Assembly (NCBI RefSeq): GCF_029626225.1
Contig: NZ_JARUBP010000001.1
Span: 1,736,001-1,800,000 of the forward strand
Origin: Asanoa sp. WMMD1127
GTDB taxonomy: Bacteria; Actinomycetota; Actinomycetes; Mycobacteriales; Micromonosporaceae
Direction of reading: 5' to 3'
DNA: 64,000 nucleotides
The notes below the pieces were generated by a model. The model made no database searches. It was given only the letters and a program-made list of their open reading frames with translations, and was not told the origin of the DNA. Numbering within the stretch: position 1 is the first letter of the stretch; every line of letters starts with the position of its first letter. This document shows, piece by piece, positions 43,321-52,348 of this stretch. A program made the translations under genes and the position numbers.

Positions 43321-43777
43321 CGACGCAATCGGTGCCGCCGCCGATGTCTTCTCGGCCATTGGCACCGTAGGCGCTCTGCTCCTGGGACTCTCCTTGCTGC
43401 GCCGCGAGTTGCGGCGCGAAGCCTCCCGCGTAGAGGACGAGCGCCGCGCGCAGGCCGAACGGATCAGCGCATGGGTAGAAGCCGTCCGGACGGTGGACGG
43501 CAAGCGCGAGCTGGCGTTCCACATCCACAACGCGAGCGGCATGCCCATCTACGAAGTCGAGTTGCCGTTGCCCGCCCACGAGGGCGAAGAGCAGGGTTCG
43601 GAGTTCGTCGGTCTGGTGCCTCCGGGGCAGACGGTCAAGCGACCCGCACCGCACGAGTGGCTGCGCTCCTACGTCGAGCCTGAGCCGGTTCAGATCGAGT
43701 TCCAGGACAGCGCCGGGCGCCGCTGGAATCGAGACGAGCAGGGCACGCTGTCGCGCGCCGACGACGACCGCGACTGA
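43313..43777 (+). CDS. Single-span membrane protein of unknown function
   Basis: A 154-residue frame starting at TTG 43313, overlapping the NUDIX stop by eight bases. One N-terminal membrane segment (FSAIGTVGALLLGLSLLR), a charged coiled-coil-like helix (residues 29-55) and a small acidic soluble domain. No family is recognised. Rare TTG start, so the boundary is uncertain. Confidence 0.6.
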   Translation: MDSDAIGAAADVFSAIGTVGALLLGLSLLRRELRREASRVEDERRAQAERISAWVEAVRTVDGKRELAFHIHNASGMPIYEVELPLPAHEGEEQGSEFVGLVPPGQTVKRPAPHEWLRSYVEPEPVQIEFQDSAGRRWNRDEQGTLSRADDDRD

Positions 43778-43779
43778 CG

Positions 43780-44328
43780 CTACGAGCCGTTGACGAGCGC
43801 TCGTATCGTTTGGACAGAACCGACGATCCTCGAACTCGCCTCTCGGATCGACTCGGCGACGACATCGCCGTTGCCGTACCGGGAAAGGATCTCCGCGAGG
43901 CGCTGGTGAACGTCGACCGGATCACCGTCCGGACTCGTGGTCATGTCCGCGTAGGTCAGCGCGTCGGAAACCAGCCCGTCGACCTCGGGGAACTCGGTGA
44001 GAAGCTGCTCGTCGAGATCCCGGTTGCGCGCCTCGATGGCGGCACACGAGTGGTGGGCAACGAGGCGACACACGAGGCTGTCGACCTGGGCGACGTCCCG
44101 CAGATATCGCGCGCCGTCGAGCTGATGCAGTCCAGTGCGCACCAGGTCTGGCGCATAGCCCACGTCATGGAGCCAGGCGGCGCGCACCAGAGCCTCGGCC
44201 TGATCGCCAACCAGATGAGCGACGGCCTCGGCCTTACGCCCAACACCCTGACTGTGCGCCCAACGACGCGGCAGCGACTCGGCCAGCAGAAGGCGCGCAA
44301 GGTCCCGCGCACGTTCAGCCGCCTCCAC
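43780..44328 (-). CDS. HD-domain hydrolase
   Basis: A 182-residue HD phosphohydrolase: RRWAHSQGVG (first His), AAWLHDVGYA (His-Asp), LVAHHSC (His) and TYADMTTSP (terminal Asp) form the metal-binding set. Such small HD proteins hydrolyse nucleotides or phosphoesters. Convergent with the preceding gene, and downstream of an 82-residue gene on the same strand. A role in the element's own signalling is only inferred. Confidence 0.83.
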   Translation of the reverse strand: MEAAERARDLARLLLAESLPRRWAHSQGVGRKAEAVAHLVGDQAEALVRAAWLHDVGYAPDLVRTGLHQLDGARYLRDVAQVDSLVCRLVAHHSCAAIEARNRDLDEQLLTEFPEVDGLVSDALTYADMTTSPDGDPVDVHQRLAEILSRYGNGDVVAESIREASSRIVGSVQTIRALVNGS

Positions 44329-44374
44329 GGAGACAGGCTAGCGAACGCGCTCGTTGCGCAGGTGTCTGCTGGAT

Positions 44375-44623
44375 CTACCTACCAGCCTCCTCGATAAGGC
44401 TTATGCCGCACTCGGCGGCGCGGGACAGAACGAGCGCGAGCCGATCCGCCGTAGCCGACCCGATGTCACCGAGGCGGACGACCGCTATGCCGTGCCGCCC
44501 CATGGTGTGGTGGAGCGCGCCGAACTCCTGACCGACGTCAAAGCCCACGTCTTCGAGCGCCAACGCGAGCCGGTCCGCCGACGCCTGCGCGTCGCCTGTC
44601 CCGCCCCGTTCGTCGCTCGTCAT
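44375..44623 (-). CDS. Small acidic AICE protein of unknown function
   Basis: An 82-residue protein from ATG 44623 with AGGAG about ten bases upstream. Two short regions (ADRLALALEDVGFDVGQEF and RHGIAVVRLGDIGSATADRL) are repeated-looking helices; no motif is recognised. It precedes the HD gene by 46 bases and probably shares its transcript. Confidence 0.6.
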   Translation of the reverse strand: MTSDERGGTGDAQASADRLALALEDVGFDVGQEFGALHHTMGRHGIAVVRLGDIGSATADRLALVLSRAAECGISLIEEAGR

Positions 44624-44693
44624 CGGGAGTGCTCCTGTCGGCTCGAATTGACGCCGAGTCTTCACGTTTCGTAACGGACGGTGAACCACACGG

Positions 44694-44713
44694 TAGGGAC
44701 GTCTAGGGACCTC
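44694..44713. promoter_or_regulatory. Tandem TAGGGAC operator upstream of paralog 2
   Basis: TAGGGACGTC and TAGGGACCTC stand head to tail (44694-44703, 44704-44713), one DNA turn apart, 18 bases before the start codon. They lie between divergent genes and are a likely binding site for one of the element's two HTH proteins. Confidence 0.5.
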
Positions 44714-44730
44714 TTCGATACGATGGCTCC

Positions 44731-45501
44731 GTGAACGGTCCGCTCGCACGAGCACTGCGCAGCGCCGGCCTCGACGCCACCGGCGCCGCGGCGCGGCTGG
44801 GCGTCGATCCAAAGACTGTGCAGCGGTGGATGGCAGGAAGAATGCCGTACCCGCGGCATCGCGACGCCCTCGTGCGCCTGACCCGATGGGCACCACACGA
44901 CCTATGGCCGAACCTTCCCCACCCGGCAGAACCGGCCAGGGCGGACGACGAGGTCCGGATCGTCTACCCGCACCGATCGTCGGTGCCGACCGACGCGTGG
45001 ACGCGGCTGCTCGGCAGCGCCGAGCAGGAGATCGGCGTGCTCGCCTACAGTGCTCTCTTCCTAGCCGAGGACGCATCGGTCCCGCATATCCTCCGCGAGA
45101 AGGCGCAAGCAGGAGTGCGGGTCCGAATCGCACTTGGAGACCCAGAGAGCGAACACGTCGCACGCCGAGGTGACGAGGAGGGCATCGGCGACGGAATGAG
45201 CGCCCGCATTCGCACGGCGCTCGTGGGCTTCCAGCCGCTCACTGAGGAGCCCAACTTTCGGATCCGTCTCCATGACACGGTGCTCTACAACTCGATCTAC
45301 TGGGCGGACCACGAGTTGCTCGTCAATACTCACATCTATGGCCGGCCAGGTGCGCATGCGCCGGTCCTACACCTCAGACAGGTACGACTGGACGGCATGG
45401 TCACCACGTATCTTGCCTCGTTTGAGCGCGTCTGGTCAGCGGCGCGAGACGCCGCAAGCGGCGCGTACCAAGGCCACGAGGTCCCGGCCCGCGGAGCCTG
45501 A
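44731..45501 (+). CDS. HTH regulator with C-terminal DUF5919/PLD-like domain, paralog 2
   Basis: A 256-residue GTG-start protein with the same order as paralog 1: XRE-type HTH (AARLGVDPKTVQRWMAGRM), then RSSVPTDAWTRLLGSAEQEI, RVRIALGDPESEHVARRG and the Lys-less LHDTVLYNSIYWADHELLV. The two proteins are clearly homologous yet far from identical. In this element one may govern transfer and the other the HD/82-residue unit. Divergent from the latter across the TAGGGAC repeat. Confidence 0.78.
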   Translation: MNGPLARALRSAGLDATGAAARLGVDPKTVQRWMAGRMPYPRHRDALVRLTRWAPHDLWPNLPHPAEPARADDEVRIVYPHRSSVPTDAWTRLLGSAEQEIGVLAYSALFLAEDASVPHILREKAQAGVRVRIALGDPESEHVARRGDEEGIGDGMSARIRTALVGFQPLTEEPNFRIRLHDTVLYNSIYWADHELLVNTHIYGRPGAHAPVLHLRQVRLDGMVTTYLASFERVWSAARDAASGAYQGHEVPARGA

Positions 45502-45538
45502 CCGACACCCGCATGTCACCGCGGGCAGCTCGCCGGCT

Positions 45539-45823
45539 TCACCTCTGGCGGCCAGCCTCGGACTCCTCGTGCAAAGTTACGAGCGAACGGATCGCATGCT
45601 CGACCAAGATAACCTGGTCGAGGGGGAGCACGTGAGACTCCACCTCATCGTCAGCTAAGAAGTCGATCCGCATCACGGGCAATCCCGAGCTAACGGCAAG
45701 GTCAATCAGAGTGAGACGCACGTCGACTAGGTCGGTCTCACGCGACGCTCGCGCCTCATTCGAGCGATGGGCTGCGCCATGCGGCTCACCACCGGCGCAC
45801 CAATATGGGTGCTCAATGTTCAC
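45539..45823 (-). CDS. Small CxxxH-type protein (DUF6907-like)
   Basis: A GTG at 45823 with GGAGG four bases upstream gives 94 residues. IEHPYWCAGGEPHGAAHRS resembles the Cys/His start of DUF6907 proteins, common in actinobacterial mobile DNA; the rest is a soluble helical-strand domain (RIDFLADDEVESHVL). Function is unknown. The family call is tentative because only one Cys is seen. Confidence 0.6.
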   Translation of the reverse strand: MNIEHPYWCAGGEPHGAAHRSNEARASRETDLVDVRLTLIDLAVSSGLPVMRIDFLADDEVESHVLPLDQVILVEHAIRSLVTLHEESEAGRQR

Positions 45824-46529
45824 GATGCCTCCTCGGGCTTGGGCGAGGCGCGGGAAAGGGTCATGCCGTCGGCGCACGACCTGTGCAGACCAGGCGTCGC
45901 GACCCCAAACCGTCAGTCGCCACAATTGAGAACTTTGCAGATCAGGCCCAGGCCGACGGCCGATCAATGACGTAGCGGCCCATGTCAGTAGGTGACCAAC
46001 CGGACGGAACCATGCATCTGTCGCTTACCGCTGAGTGTCCTGTCCTCCGCCGATCCTCACCCCACCCTGTACCTGCAGCCCGGCCGCCCGGAGGCTGTTG
46101 TCACGGACGGCCGGGGCCTCAGGAGTGGATAACCACCGCCGGGACGTGGCGTTCCGCCCCAAGAAGAGTCGCGGCGTCAGCACAAATGCGGAACCGCATC
46201 TTCACGGACGTCCCGGGACACTTCGCTGTCCCGGACGGAGTACACGATGGCCGGCGCCAGGCACGGGGATTGGTGTCGGCTCGTTGCGACCTTTTGGTAG
46301 AGGCCGACCGGCTCATTCCTTAGACGTCGCGGCAGAGTTGGCCACTATCCACAAGGGTGTGCCGCCGATCGGCATCCGTCGGAAGCTGCTAGTCCGCGCA
46401 CCTGGACACTTGCAGAACAGTCGGCAAAGTTGAGATACTGAGAGTAGGTGACCGCGTTCGGCTGCGGAGATGCGTGCCAAACCTCCATAGGAGAACACGT
46501 CGCCAATATCGACCTGAGGCGGCCCGACC
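45824..46529. other. Long intergenic stretch without a supported gene
   Basis: About 700 bp between the DUF6907-like and the pyruvate-kinase-like gene. Several short frames exist on both strands but none has a ribosome site or a recognisable product. It may be decayed coding sequence or regulatory; a GTCCCGGGAC-type short palindrome near 46209 and an inverted copy near 46229 are the only motifs seen. Confidence 0.5.
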
Positions 46530-47552
46530 CTAACGCATCCGCAGAGATTTCCAGCGGTCAGCGATCGTCCTAACTACGCGTACAGCCTCCACCGGCTTCG
46601 AACCAAATGCCGACTCATATGACAACATGAGCCCGGCACAGCCGGAGTCGAGCCAATGCCAGATGTCACAAATCTCGGCACGAGTAGGAATGGAGAAGCG
46701 CTCAAGGCCCTCAACCAATTGAGTTGCGAGGACCCACGGAACGTCAGCTTGAACCGCCGCTTGTGCAATCTTCTCGACGTAGAAAGGCAATTCCGCCCAG
46801 TGCGCGGACAGAGCGAGGTCTCCACGAGCGGCCATCACGAAGTCAGACACCGCGCAGATAGAGTCCAGCCTTTCTATCCCCCGCATGGTCTCAATCTTGG
46901 CCACGATTTTCAGATGAGGCGCGCGTTTCGCCAGAAGATCGCGGAGGTCGTGAATATCCGCATCGTTTGATGCAAAGGACAGGGCAACTGCATCGAAACA
47001 GCCACTGTTGGCGATGAAGTCAATCGCTGCAAGATCTTTTTTACAAAGGGACCGCGGAACGTACCCACCGCCCTGGATCGTTAATCCTCTAGACTGTTCA
47101 ACCGTGCCGCTAGCAGCCAGATGAACCATTGCGCTCCTTAGATCAGCGCCAATGGCGTCAACCACTAATAAAGCACCGCCATCGCCAACCACCACATGAT
47201 CGCCCACACTGAGGTTTGCGAAGAATGCCTGGTCAGTCACTGGCAACTCGCGAGACACCGCCACGTCAGATCGCGCACCATGGACGAGTCTCAAGGACTT
47301 TCCTGCCTCCAGTTTGACGGACAGACCCTCGTCGAACCGGCCCAGCCTGAACTTCTCCCCTGGAAGGTCCGCAACTACAATAGAACTGACATCATTCCGA
47401 TCGGCATACTTTTTGAACGTCAGCGCAGTTCTTTCATGCACTTCATAGGCATCGTAAGAGAACCCCAGCCGAACACCAGTTGCGCCTGCTTCAACGAGCG
47501 CTTCCTCCTTGCCTGAAGCCGCAGGGCCAGCCGTGTACCAGAGCATCGACAC
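46530..47552 (-). CDS. Pyruvate-kinase-like protein lacking the C domain
   Basis: A 340-residue protein with the pyruvate-kinase A and B domains only. R28 and F31-S32 correspond to the RLNFS site, but the Asn is Gly30 and the His is Tyr33. The B domain holds ADLPGEKFRLG (Asp62). Downstream K219 and E221 in KIET, RGDL (243-246), T277 in ATQL and TRAE (290-293) match catalytic and metal residues. The allosteric C-terminal domain is absent. It could transfer phosphate between PEP or another acid and a nucleotide, but the altered K+-site residues make a true pyruvate kinase uncertain. Last gene of the cargo operon, with an 80-bp gap upstream. More A/T than the host genes. Confidence 0.8.
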   Translation of the reverse strand: MSMLWYTAGPAASGKEEALVEAGATGVRLGFSYDAYEVHERTALTFKKYADRNDVSSIVVADLPGEKFRLGRFDEGLSVKLEAGKSLRLVHGARSDVAVSRELPVTDQAFFANLSVGDHVVVGDGGALLVVDAIGADLRSAMVHLAASGTVEQSRGLTIQGGGYVPRSLCKKDLAAIDFIANSGCFDAVALSFASNDADIHDLRDLLAKRAPHLKIVAKIETMRGIERLDSICAVSDFVMAARGDLALSAHWAELPFYVEKIAQAAVQADVPWVLATQLVEGLERFSIPTRAEICDIWHWLDSGCAGLMLSYESAFGSKPVEAVRVVRTIADRWKSLRMR

Positions 47553-47632
47553 GTAGTTACTCTACATCCCCGCGCCAACGTACGGCCTACACCAGGCGCC
47601 AATATAGGTGCAAAGCGTCCGCACCAACCGTG

Positions 47633-48700
47633 TCATTCAATCAAACTAGCCCCGAGAAGACGCGATACGTAGGCTTCAAGGCCAGCCGTAAACCACGAGT
47701 CAGCAGCGAACCGCTCGGAATCCAGCGTGAGGAGCCGACCCGAATGTCCCTCGTGTACTAGGTGGACGCCTTCTTCATCGATCACCTCTCCTACGTGGTG
47801 CACAGGCACGCCAAGCAGCGAACATGCGTCCTCGATCATATGAACGCTACCGGCAGCGGCGGTGGCAACCAGTTGCCAATCTCCCCAGCCCAGCGCTAAT
47901 CGTACCGGGTCAACGTCAAGCTCTGCCGCTACAGCTAAGACCTCCTCAGAGAAGCCCACTGCGGAAAAGTTCAGCCTAACGCCCACACGACTTGCATGAC
48001 ATAGACCGTTCAAGGACGGGAAAAGGCCATCCGAGTTGTCCATGACTGCGGTTACCAATGAGGCTCTAGCGAGCGCCGAGCCGACTGCGACCTTGGGCTG
48101 AGGCGTTAATACGTTGCGCAAGAGTCGATTCCTGTATCGCCGCAGGCTTTCCAAGCCACGTGTAACGGAGAGATACCCGGCCCAAAATAGGCCAAGGTCG
48201 CCAAGGACGAGCACTACATCACCAACTTTCGCCCCCTTCCGGCTGAGTGGCTGCCCGAGACAGGTGCCAATAGCCGTTCCTGAGAGAGCGACCTCCTTCG
48301 CCTCCTTTAAATTGCCGCCGACAACTGCCGCCCCACTCTTGGCGCAGCACTCGTCCAAGCCATCGAGTATTCGAAGAAACTGCTTCAACAGCATCGACCT
48401 AGGTAGTTCGTATGAAGCGAGAAAACTTCGCGGGACCGCGCCGGCGGCTGCAATGTCGCTAAGGTTGATTACACCGAGAAGCCAGCCCCAGTAGTAAAAG
48501 TCATCAAAGCCAAGCAGCGATGCGACCGGAATGGGGCACGGGTCAGTGGATGCGACCACAGGCCCGAGCAATTCCTCAACCTCAAGAACACGAGCACAGT
48601 CATCACCGAAATGGTCGTTGGCAGCGCCATACCGGGGAGCAAGAACCTGAGAAATCAACGCTCGCTCTCCGATATCACCCAACGCGACATCGTCCTTCAT
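47633..48700 (-). CDS. ThiL-like (AIR-synthase-superfamily) protein
   Basis: A 355-residue protein of the PurM/ThiL fold. FGDDCARV, VASTDPCPIP, INLSDIAAAGAVP near residue 78 and VVGGNLKEAKEVALSGTAIG follow the ThiL order; TAVMDNSDGLFPSL near 218 is the second-domain active-site strand. ThiL phosphorylates thiamine phosphate, but no thiamine genes are near and several binding residues differ, so an ATP-dependent kinase with another substrate is likely. ATGA overlap with the methyltransferase gene shows operon coupling. Confidence 0.8.
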   Translation of the reverse strand: MKDDVALGDIGERALISQVLAPRYGAANDHFGDDCARVLEVEELLGPVVASTDPCPIPVASLLGFDDFYYWGWLLGVINLSDIAAAGAVPRSFLASYELPRSMLLKQFLRILDGLDECCAKSGAAVVGGNLKEAKEVALSGTAIGTCLGQPLSRKGAKVGDVVLVLGDLGLFWAGYLSVTRGLESLRRYRNRLLRNVLTPQPKVAVGSALARASLVTAVMDNSDGLFPSLNGLCHASRVGVRLNFSAVGFSEEVLAVAAELDVDPVRLALGWGDWQLVATAAAGSVHMIEDACSLLGVPVHHVGEVIDEEGVHLVHEGHSGRLLTLDSERFAADSWFTAGLEAYVSRLLGASLIE

Positions 48701-49878
48701 GTGTCTGCATTATTTCTCGCCAGAATGATCCGCTCTTCGTGTACCTGCGGCTTCATAACTCGGCGTTTTGAGACGTTCCGGGTAAGGCGCGCCTCAACAG
48801 TGAACCCAATCTTCGCGAGGTCAATCTCGAAGTCGTCCAGATACGTATCTCGATTAGGCGACTCCCCAATCACAATGGCACACATAGCACCAACCTTCAG
48901 AACGCGCGCGATCGCCATAAAGGATTTCCCCATGTCACTCATGTATTCAGACAGAGCGGTTAAGCGACGCCGCCTGTATCGTGCGCCTGTCTCGTCAGCT
49001 CGGCAGTCTTCCAAACTCCACTCGAACCAAAGAAATGTGAGTCGCTGCGAGCGGACGTAGTCGGTCATCCCGAAGTACGGAGGCGAAGTCACGACCAAAT
49101 CGACCGAACGCGGGGGCAAGCCGGCAAGAACGGTAGCGCAAGAGCCTCGTACTACATGTGCGACCGGCGCCTGCATGTCAGCCGTTTCCTGACCTAGATG
49201 TAGTTCTGCAGCGGAGGTCGCGTACTGTTCAAGCCGCTGAAAGAAGAGAGTCATTGCCGACTTGTACACAAACTCCTTCGGCCACACGTTGTCACAAATC
49301 CAGCCCCAATGTTTGGTCTGACTGCAGGCGAATCGCAGAATGGCCGAAAAGGTGGCCTCTGCAACGAGACGATACTCGCTATCCTGTGCCCGAATCGCTT
49401 GCCATATAGCGGATAGTTCGGCTAGAGTGTCTGGGTGATACCACTTTGCGTTTTCTAGGTAGTTTGGAACCTCTTCGGAGATGGTTGCCCAGTTCGACTT
49501 CCCCCCTCGGACGAAGAAGTGCTGGCAGGAATGCTTAAGGGAGTCTCTAAAACTCTTCCAGCCTTCCCGTTCAAAAGGTATGAGCTTGGCAGAACTCATC
49601 AACGTCGCGGCCGGGTTGGTGTCAACCCCTAAAGATGAGCGACCGAGTCTATGTGCCTCTACAAGAGTTGTGCCACTCCCACAGAACGGATCGAGGACCA
49701 CCTCACCTGGTCTGCTGAAGTAGCCGATAAGCACACCAGGAACATTAGGCACGAACCTAGCTGGGTACCAGTGGTACCCAGCTAGGCCGGTGTTTCCGCT
49801 TGCGCCGTCGAAGTCCCAGTCAAGACCGCGCAGCTCAGAAAGGTAGTTCTGCCTGACCAGCGATTTCATATACTCCAC
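48697..49878 (-). CDS. DNA methyltransferase, N4-cytosine/N6-adenine type
   Basis: A 393-residue protein (GTG 49878; an ATG at 49869 is also possible). The AdoMet motif is VLDPFCGSGTT near residue 61-71 and the catalytic motif IV is TSPPYFGMTDY near 268. SPPY is usual in N4-cytosine and some N6-adenine enzymes, with the target domain between the two. It has no partner nuclease in this block, so it may mark DNA for a system other than classic restriction. Its start overlaps the HD gene by 44 bases. Confidence 0.87.
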   Translation of the reverse strand: MEYMKSLVRQNYLSELRGLDWDFDGASGNTGLAGYHWYPARFVPNVPGVLIGYFSRPGEVVLDPFCGSGTTLVEAHRLGRSSLGVDTNPAATLMSSAKLIPFEREGWKSFRDSLKHSCQHFFVRGGKSNWATISEEVPNYLENAKWYHPDTLAELSAIWQAIRAQDSEYRLVAEATFSAILRFACSQTKHWGWICDNVWPKEFVYKSAMTLFFQRLEQYATSAAELHLGQETADMQAPVAHVVRGSCATVLAGLPPRSVDLVVTSPPYFGMTDYVRSQRLTFLWFEWSLEDCRADETGARYRRRRLTALSEYMSDMGKSFMAIARVLKVGAMCAIVIGESPNRDTYLDDFEIDLAKIGFTVEARLTRNVSKRRVMKPQVHEERIILARNNADT

Positions 49879-51121
49879 GCTTCGATGGGATAGGACTTCT
49901 TCGGTCCGGCGCCAAGCCGAACTCTTCCAAAACCTCGATAGCCTTCTCTTGCATCCATCGGACCGGCTTTACATGCCTTCTGCTCGTAAAGACTCCTGCC
50001 AGAGTAGAAACTGATGTCTGACCGATCTCCTCAGGTACCCAACCGTCCCGGCCTATTATCCGAAGAGAAAGCCTCTTTTCGAAGGTGCCACGATCATAGA
50101 AGACGTAAGGAACGCAGGGAATTCTCAGCCGCTCCTCGAGACGGGCACGCAGCTCTGCTCGGGGCTCCGGGGCCCTCAGGTCCACGTCCCCCATAGGTTG
50201 CCTGTACCAGCCCACAAAGACGGTAGAAAAGAAGTCACCGACAAAGAACCGCTGAACTATTGACGAAACCCCTTTGACCTTCGGCCGCATCCCAGCAAGG
50301 TACTTGAGTATATCTTCGTCTGTGAGGCTCCAGTGCTCTTCTCCGAGGAGGCCGGCGTCGATGGCGGCGGTGAAACACTCGGTAAGCATTGCCTGGCTTT
50401 GAAGCGTCGGCTCATCAAATGCCAGGATCTCATAAGCCTTCCTACGCCACTTCCGCCATAGGTGGAGGTGTTTGAGGGCGGATTGCGATACACCTAGCGT
50501 CGTTTCGTCTGGGAAGAGGCCTTGAGCCAGGCTCGTCGCTGCCCCTATGTCCGGTTGAAATCCCAGACTGACGGACATTCTGTATACGTTGTCGATATTG
50601 TCGAGATCGACCGAGCCAGCGACGAGCCTTCCTAGAGGCCCCACGCCCATCACCATGTCCACAACAGACTTCGGGTCGATCTGCATGGTCTCCAGGATCG
50701 CCTTTAGCCTCAGTCCTTGCCCATGGTAAACCTGGTGATAAATCGATTCCGGGCGGTAATCGCCCTCGATTATGTGCACCAACATGGACTCGTGAGTCCA
50801 GCCGCCGGTTGACTTAAGGATGTATTCAAATAGATGGGCGAAAGCCGGACTACCAACATCATGCAACACCACTGCGGCTAAGAACGTTTCCACGTCCTCC
50901 TTCGTGTGCTCTTGACGTAACCTGGGCGCCAGCCTTAGACCGAGCGCGAGGACTCCTAACGTATGGGCATACCGCCGGACGTCGCTTAGCGCAGCGAGAT
51001 TGGGTGTCGAGGTGTTGATTAGTCGAACTTCACGCAGGCGCTGAACCTCCGGCGCAGCTAAGAGGGAGGTAATTCCGTCAGGCACGCTGAAGGGACCGTA
51101 CAGCGGATCGGCAACAAACAC
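49835..51121 (-). CDS. SAMHD1-like HD-domain (d)NTPase
   Basis: A 428-residue protein beginning at GTG 51121, directly after the stop of the upstream gene, with GGAGG seven bases before. The start ADPLYGPFSVPDGITSLL and RRYAHTLGVLALG (H53), LHDVGSPAFAHLFEY (H87-D88), WTHES (H110-E111) and SVDLDNIDN (Asp172-177) form the HD metal site of dNTP triphosphohydrolase relatives (SAMHD1/Dgt). The canonical second His after HDxG is Ser91, so activity may differ. dNTP depletion is a known anti-phage strategy, but here it is only inferred. Confidence 0.85.
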   Translation of the reverse strand: MFVADPLYGPFSVPDGITSLLAAPEVQRLREVRLINTSTPNLAALSDVRRYAHTLGVLALGLRLAPRLRQEHTKEDVETFLAAVVLHDVGSPAFAHLFEYILKSTGGWTHESMLVHIIEGDYRPESIYHQVYHGQGLRLKAILETMQIDPKSVVDMVMGVGPLGRLVAGSVDLDNIDNVYRMSVSLGFQPDIGAATSLAQGLFPDETTLGVSQSALKHLHLWRKWRRKAYEILAFDEPTLQSQAMLTECFTAAIDAGLLGEEHWSLTDEDILKYLAGMRPKVKGVSSIVQRFFVGDFFSTVFVGWYRQPMGDVDLRAPEPRAELRARLEERLRIPCVPYVFYDRGTFEKRLSLRIIGRDGWVPEEIGQTSVSTLAGVFTSRRHVKPVRWMQEKAIEVLEEFGLAPDRRSPIPSKRGVYEIAGQAELPF

Positions 51122-52348
51122 CTATTTTCCTCCGATCCACTTCCAAATTGCTGTCGCAAGTACTCCGAGCATTACTGCTGCCGCAACTCCCCCGGCGACC
51201 CGTAGCCATGCCCAGATATCGGCATCGATGGATATCGCTGTTCCCGCTAGCCCTATGGCAAGCAATGCCAGAGCCGTAAGAGCTTGTCGGATTCGAGTGT
51301 GAGAGACGACCTGCGCCACCCGCGGGACCACGTTTCGAGGCGACCGCTTCACGGCTGCTTCGAAGGCGTCGAAGAGGCGACTCGCCCAAAGTTGATCCAC
51401 CGTTGCAATGCGGTGGCTCGAACGTGCGCGAAGTCCGCCGTTGGCTTTCACGTTGGTTGAGGCATACCTAACAACGTCAAGCGTGTACTCGCGGGTTGCC
51501 TGGGGATTACCAGCTTGGATTAACGCTAGGGCGACCAATATGTCAGTCGGGTAGAAGACGTAGTGGTTGCGTTGACCGGCCTTTTCCCGAACCGAGTAGT
51601 GATAAGACCGGCTTTCTCCGATGACTTGAGGCTGACGACCACCTGCCCAGTTCAGAAGGCGACTAACTGCCATATCATGCGCCGCATCAAATTCGTGGAC
51701 GGCGGATTTAAACCCTTGATAGTCTGCGAGCGCAAGGACCGCTAGGGCTAGCTCATCTGGTTGCAGATCAGCGTCTTCTGAAAGTTCTCGACATATCCAG
51801 GCCGTGACGTGTTCCGCGTCTGCGGAGGTTTTAAAAATTCGCGAATGACGGAGGCTATACATGGCTTGAGCAGTGGCTAAGAACTTGGGTGACGTGTCTC
51901 TGTCGTCGTCATCGTAGTAGTAGTATCCCCAGCCGCGACCGTCGATAATTTTGCTTTTCAAAAGCCTCTCGAATGGTCTCAAATTGTCGCTTTGTCGACC
52001 CGCATACTCAGCGTCGACCAGCGCGGCTAGCTTAAAGGTGATGCCAAGGTCGGCCAAGTCGTATGCAGGCGACTTTGACGTCGGAGAAGAGGCATCAGGC
52101 ACGCCCCCCCAAGCTTGACGAATAAGACGATTATCTGGAGCCATCCCGGCGATCGTAAGTATTTCGATGGCTGCCGACGTCCCGTAGAATCCGAACTGAC
52201 TTACTTGACGCGAATCGTCCAGGAATTGCCCCCAAGCAACGGCATCACCGATATTGAGGGCCGTCGCTTGCACCAGCTCCCCGATTCGATACCGAGACTC
52301 TCGCGCCTGCTGAGCAAGGCGATTGACGTGCCGCGCGGTAGCGATCAC
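51122..52348 (-). CDS. Alpha-toroid-like protein with two C-terminal membrane helices
   Basis: A 408-residue GTG-start protein with GGGAGCG upstream. The first 340 residues look like an (alpha/alpha) barrel: QFGFYGTSAAIEILTIAG, GRGWGYYYYDDDDRD followed by SPKFLATAQAMYSL, and LQPDELALAVLALADY are repeats like those of terpene cyclase/prenyltransferase-type barrels. Two membrane helices end it (near 355-372 and 379-402). No catalytic DxDD motif is seen. It is probably a membrane sensor or scaffold and leads the five-gene operon. Confidence 0.65.
   Translation of the reverse strand: MIATARHVNRLAQQARESRYRIGELVQATALNIGDAVAWGQFLDDSRQVSQFGFYGTSAAIEILTIAGMAPDNRLIRQAWGGVPDASSPTSKSPAYDLADLGITFKLAALVDAEYAGRQSDNLRPFERLLKSKIIDGRGWGYYYYDDDDRDTSPKFLATAQAMYSLRHSRIFKTSADAEHVTAWICRELSEDADLQPDELALAVLALADYQGFKSAVHEFDAAHDMAVSRLLNWAGGRQPQVIGESRSYHYSVREKAGQRNHYVFYPTDILVALALIQAGNPQATREYTLDVVRYASTNVKANGGLRARSSHRIATVDQLWASRLFDAFEAAVKRSPRNVVPRVAQVVSHTRIRQALTALALLAIGLAGTAISIDADIWAWLRVAGGVAAAVMLGVLATAIWKWIGGK

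Noticed and set aside
45982-46433. Short frames in the 706-bp gap
   Set aside because: No ribosome site, no recognisable domain, and different frames give equally poor products.
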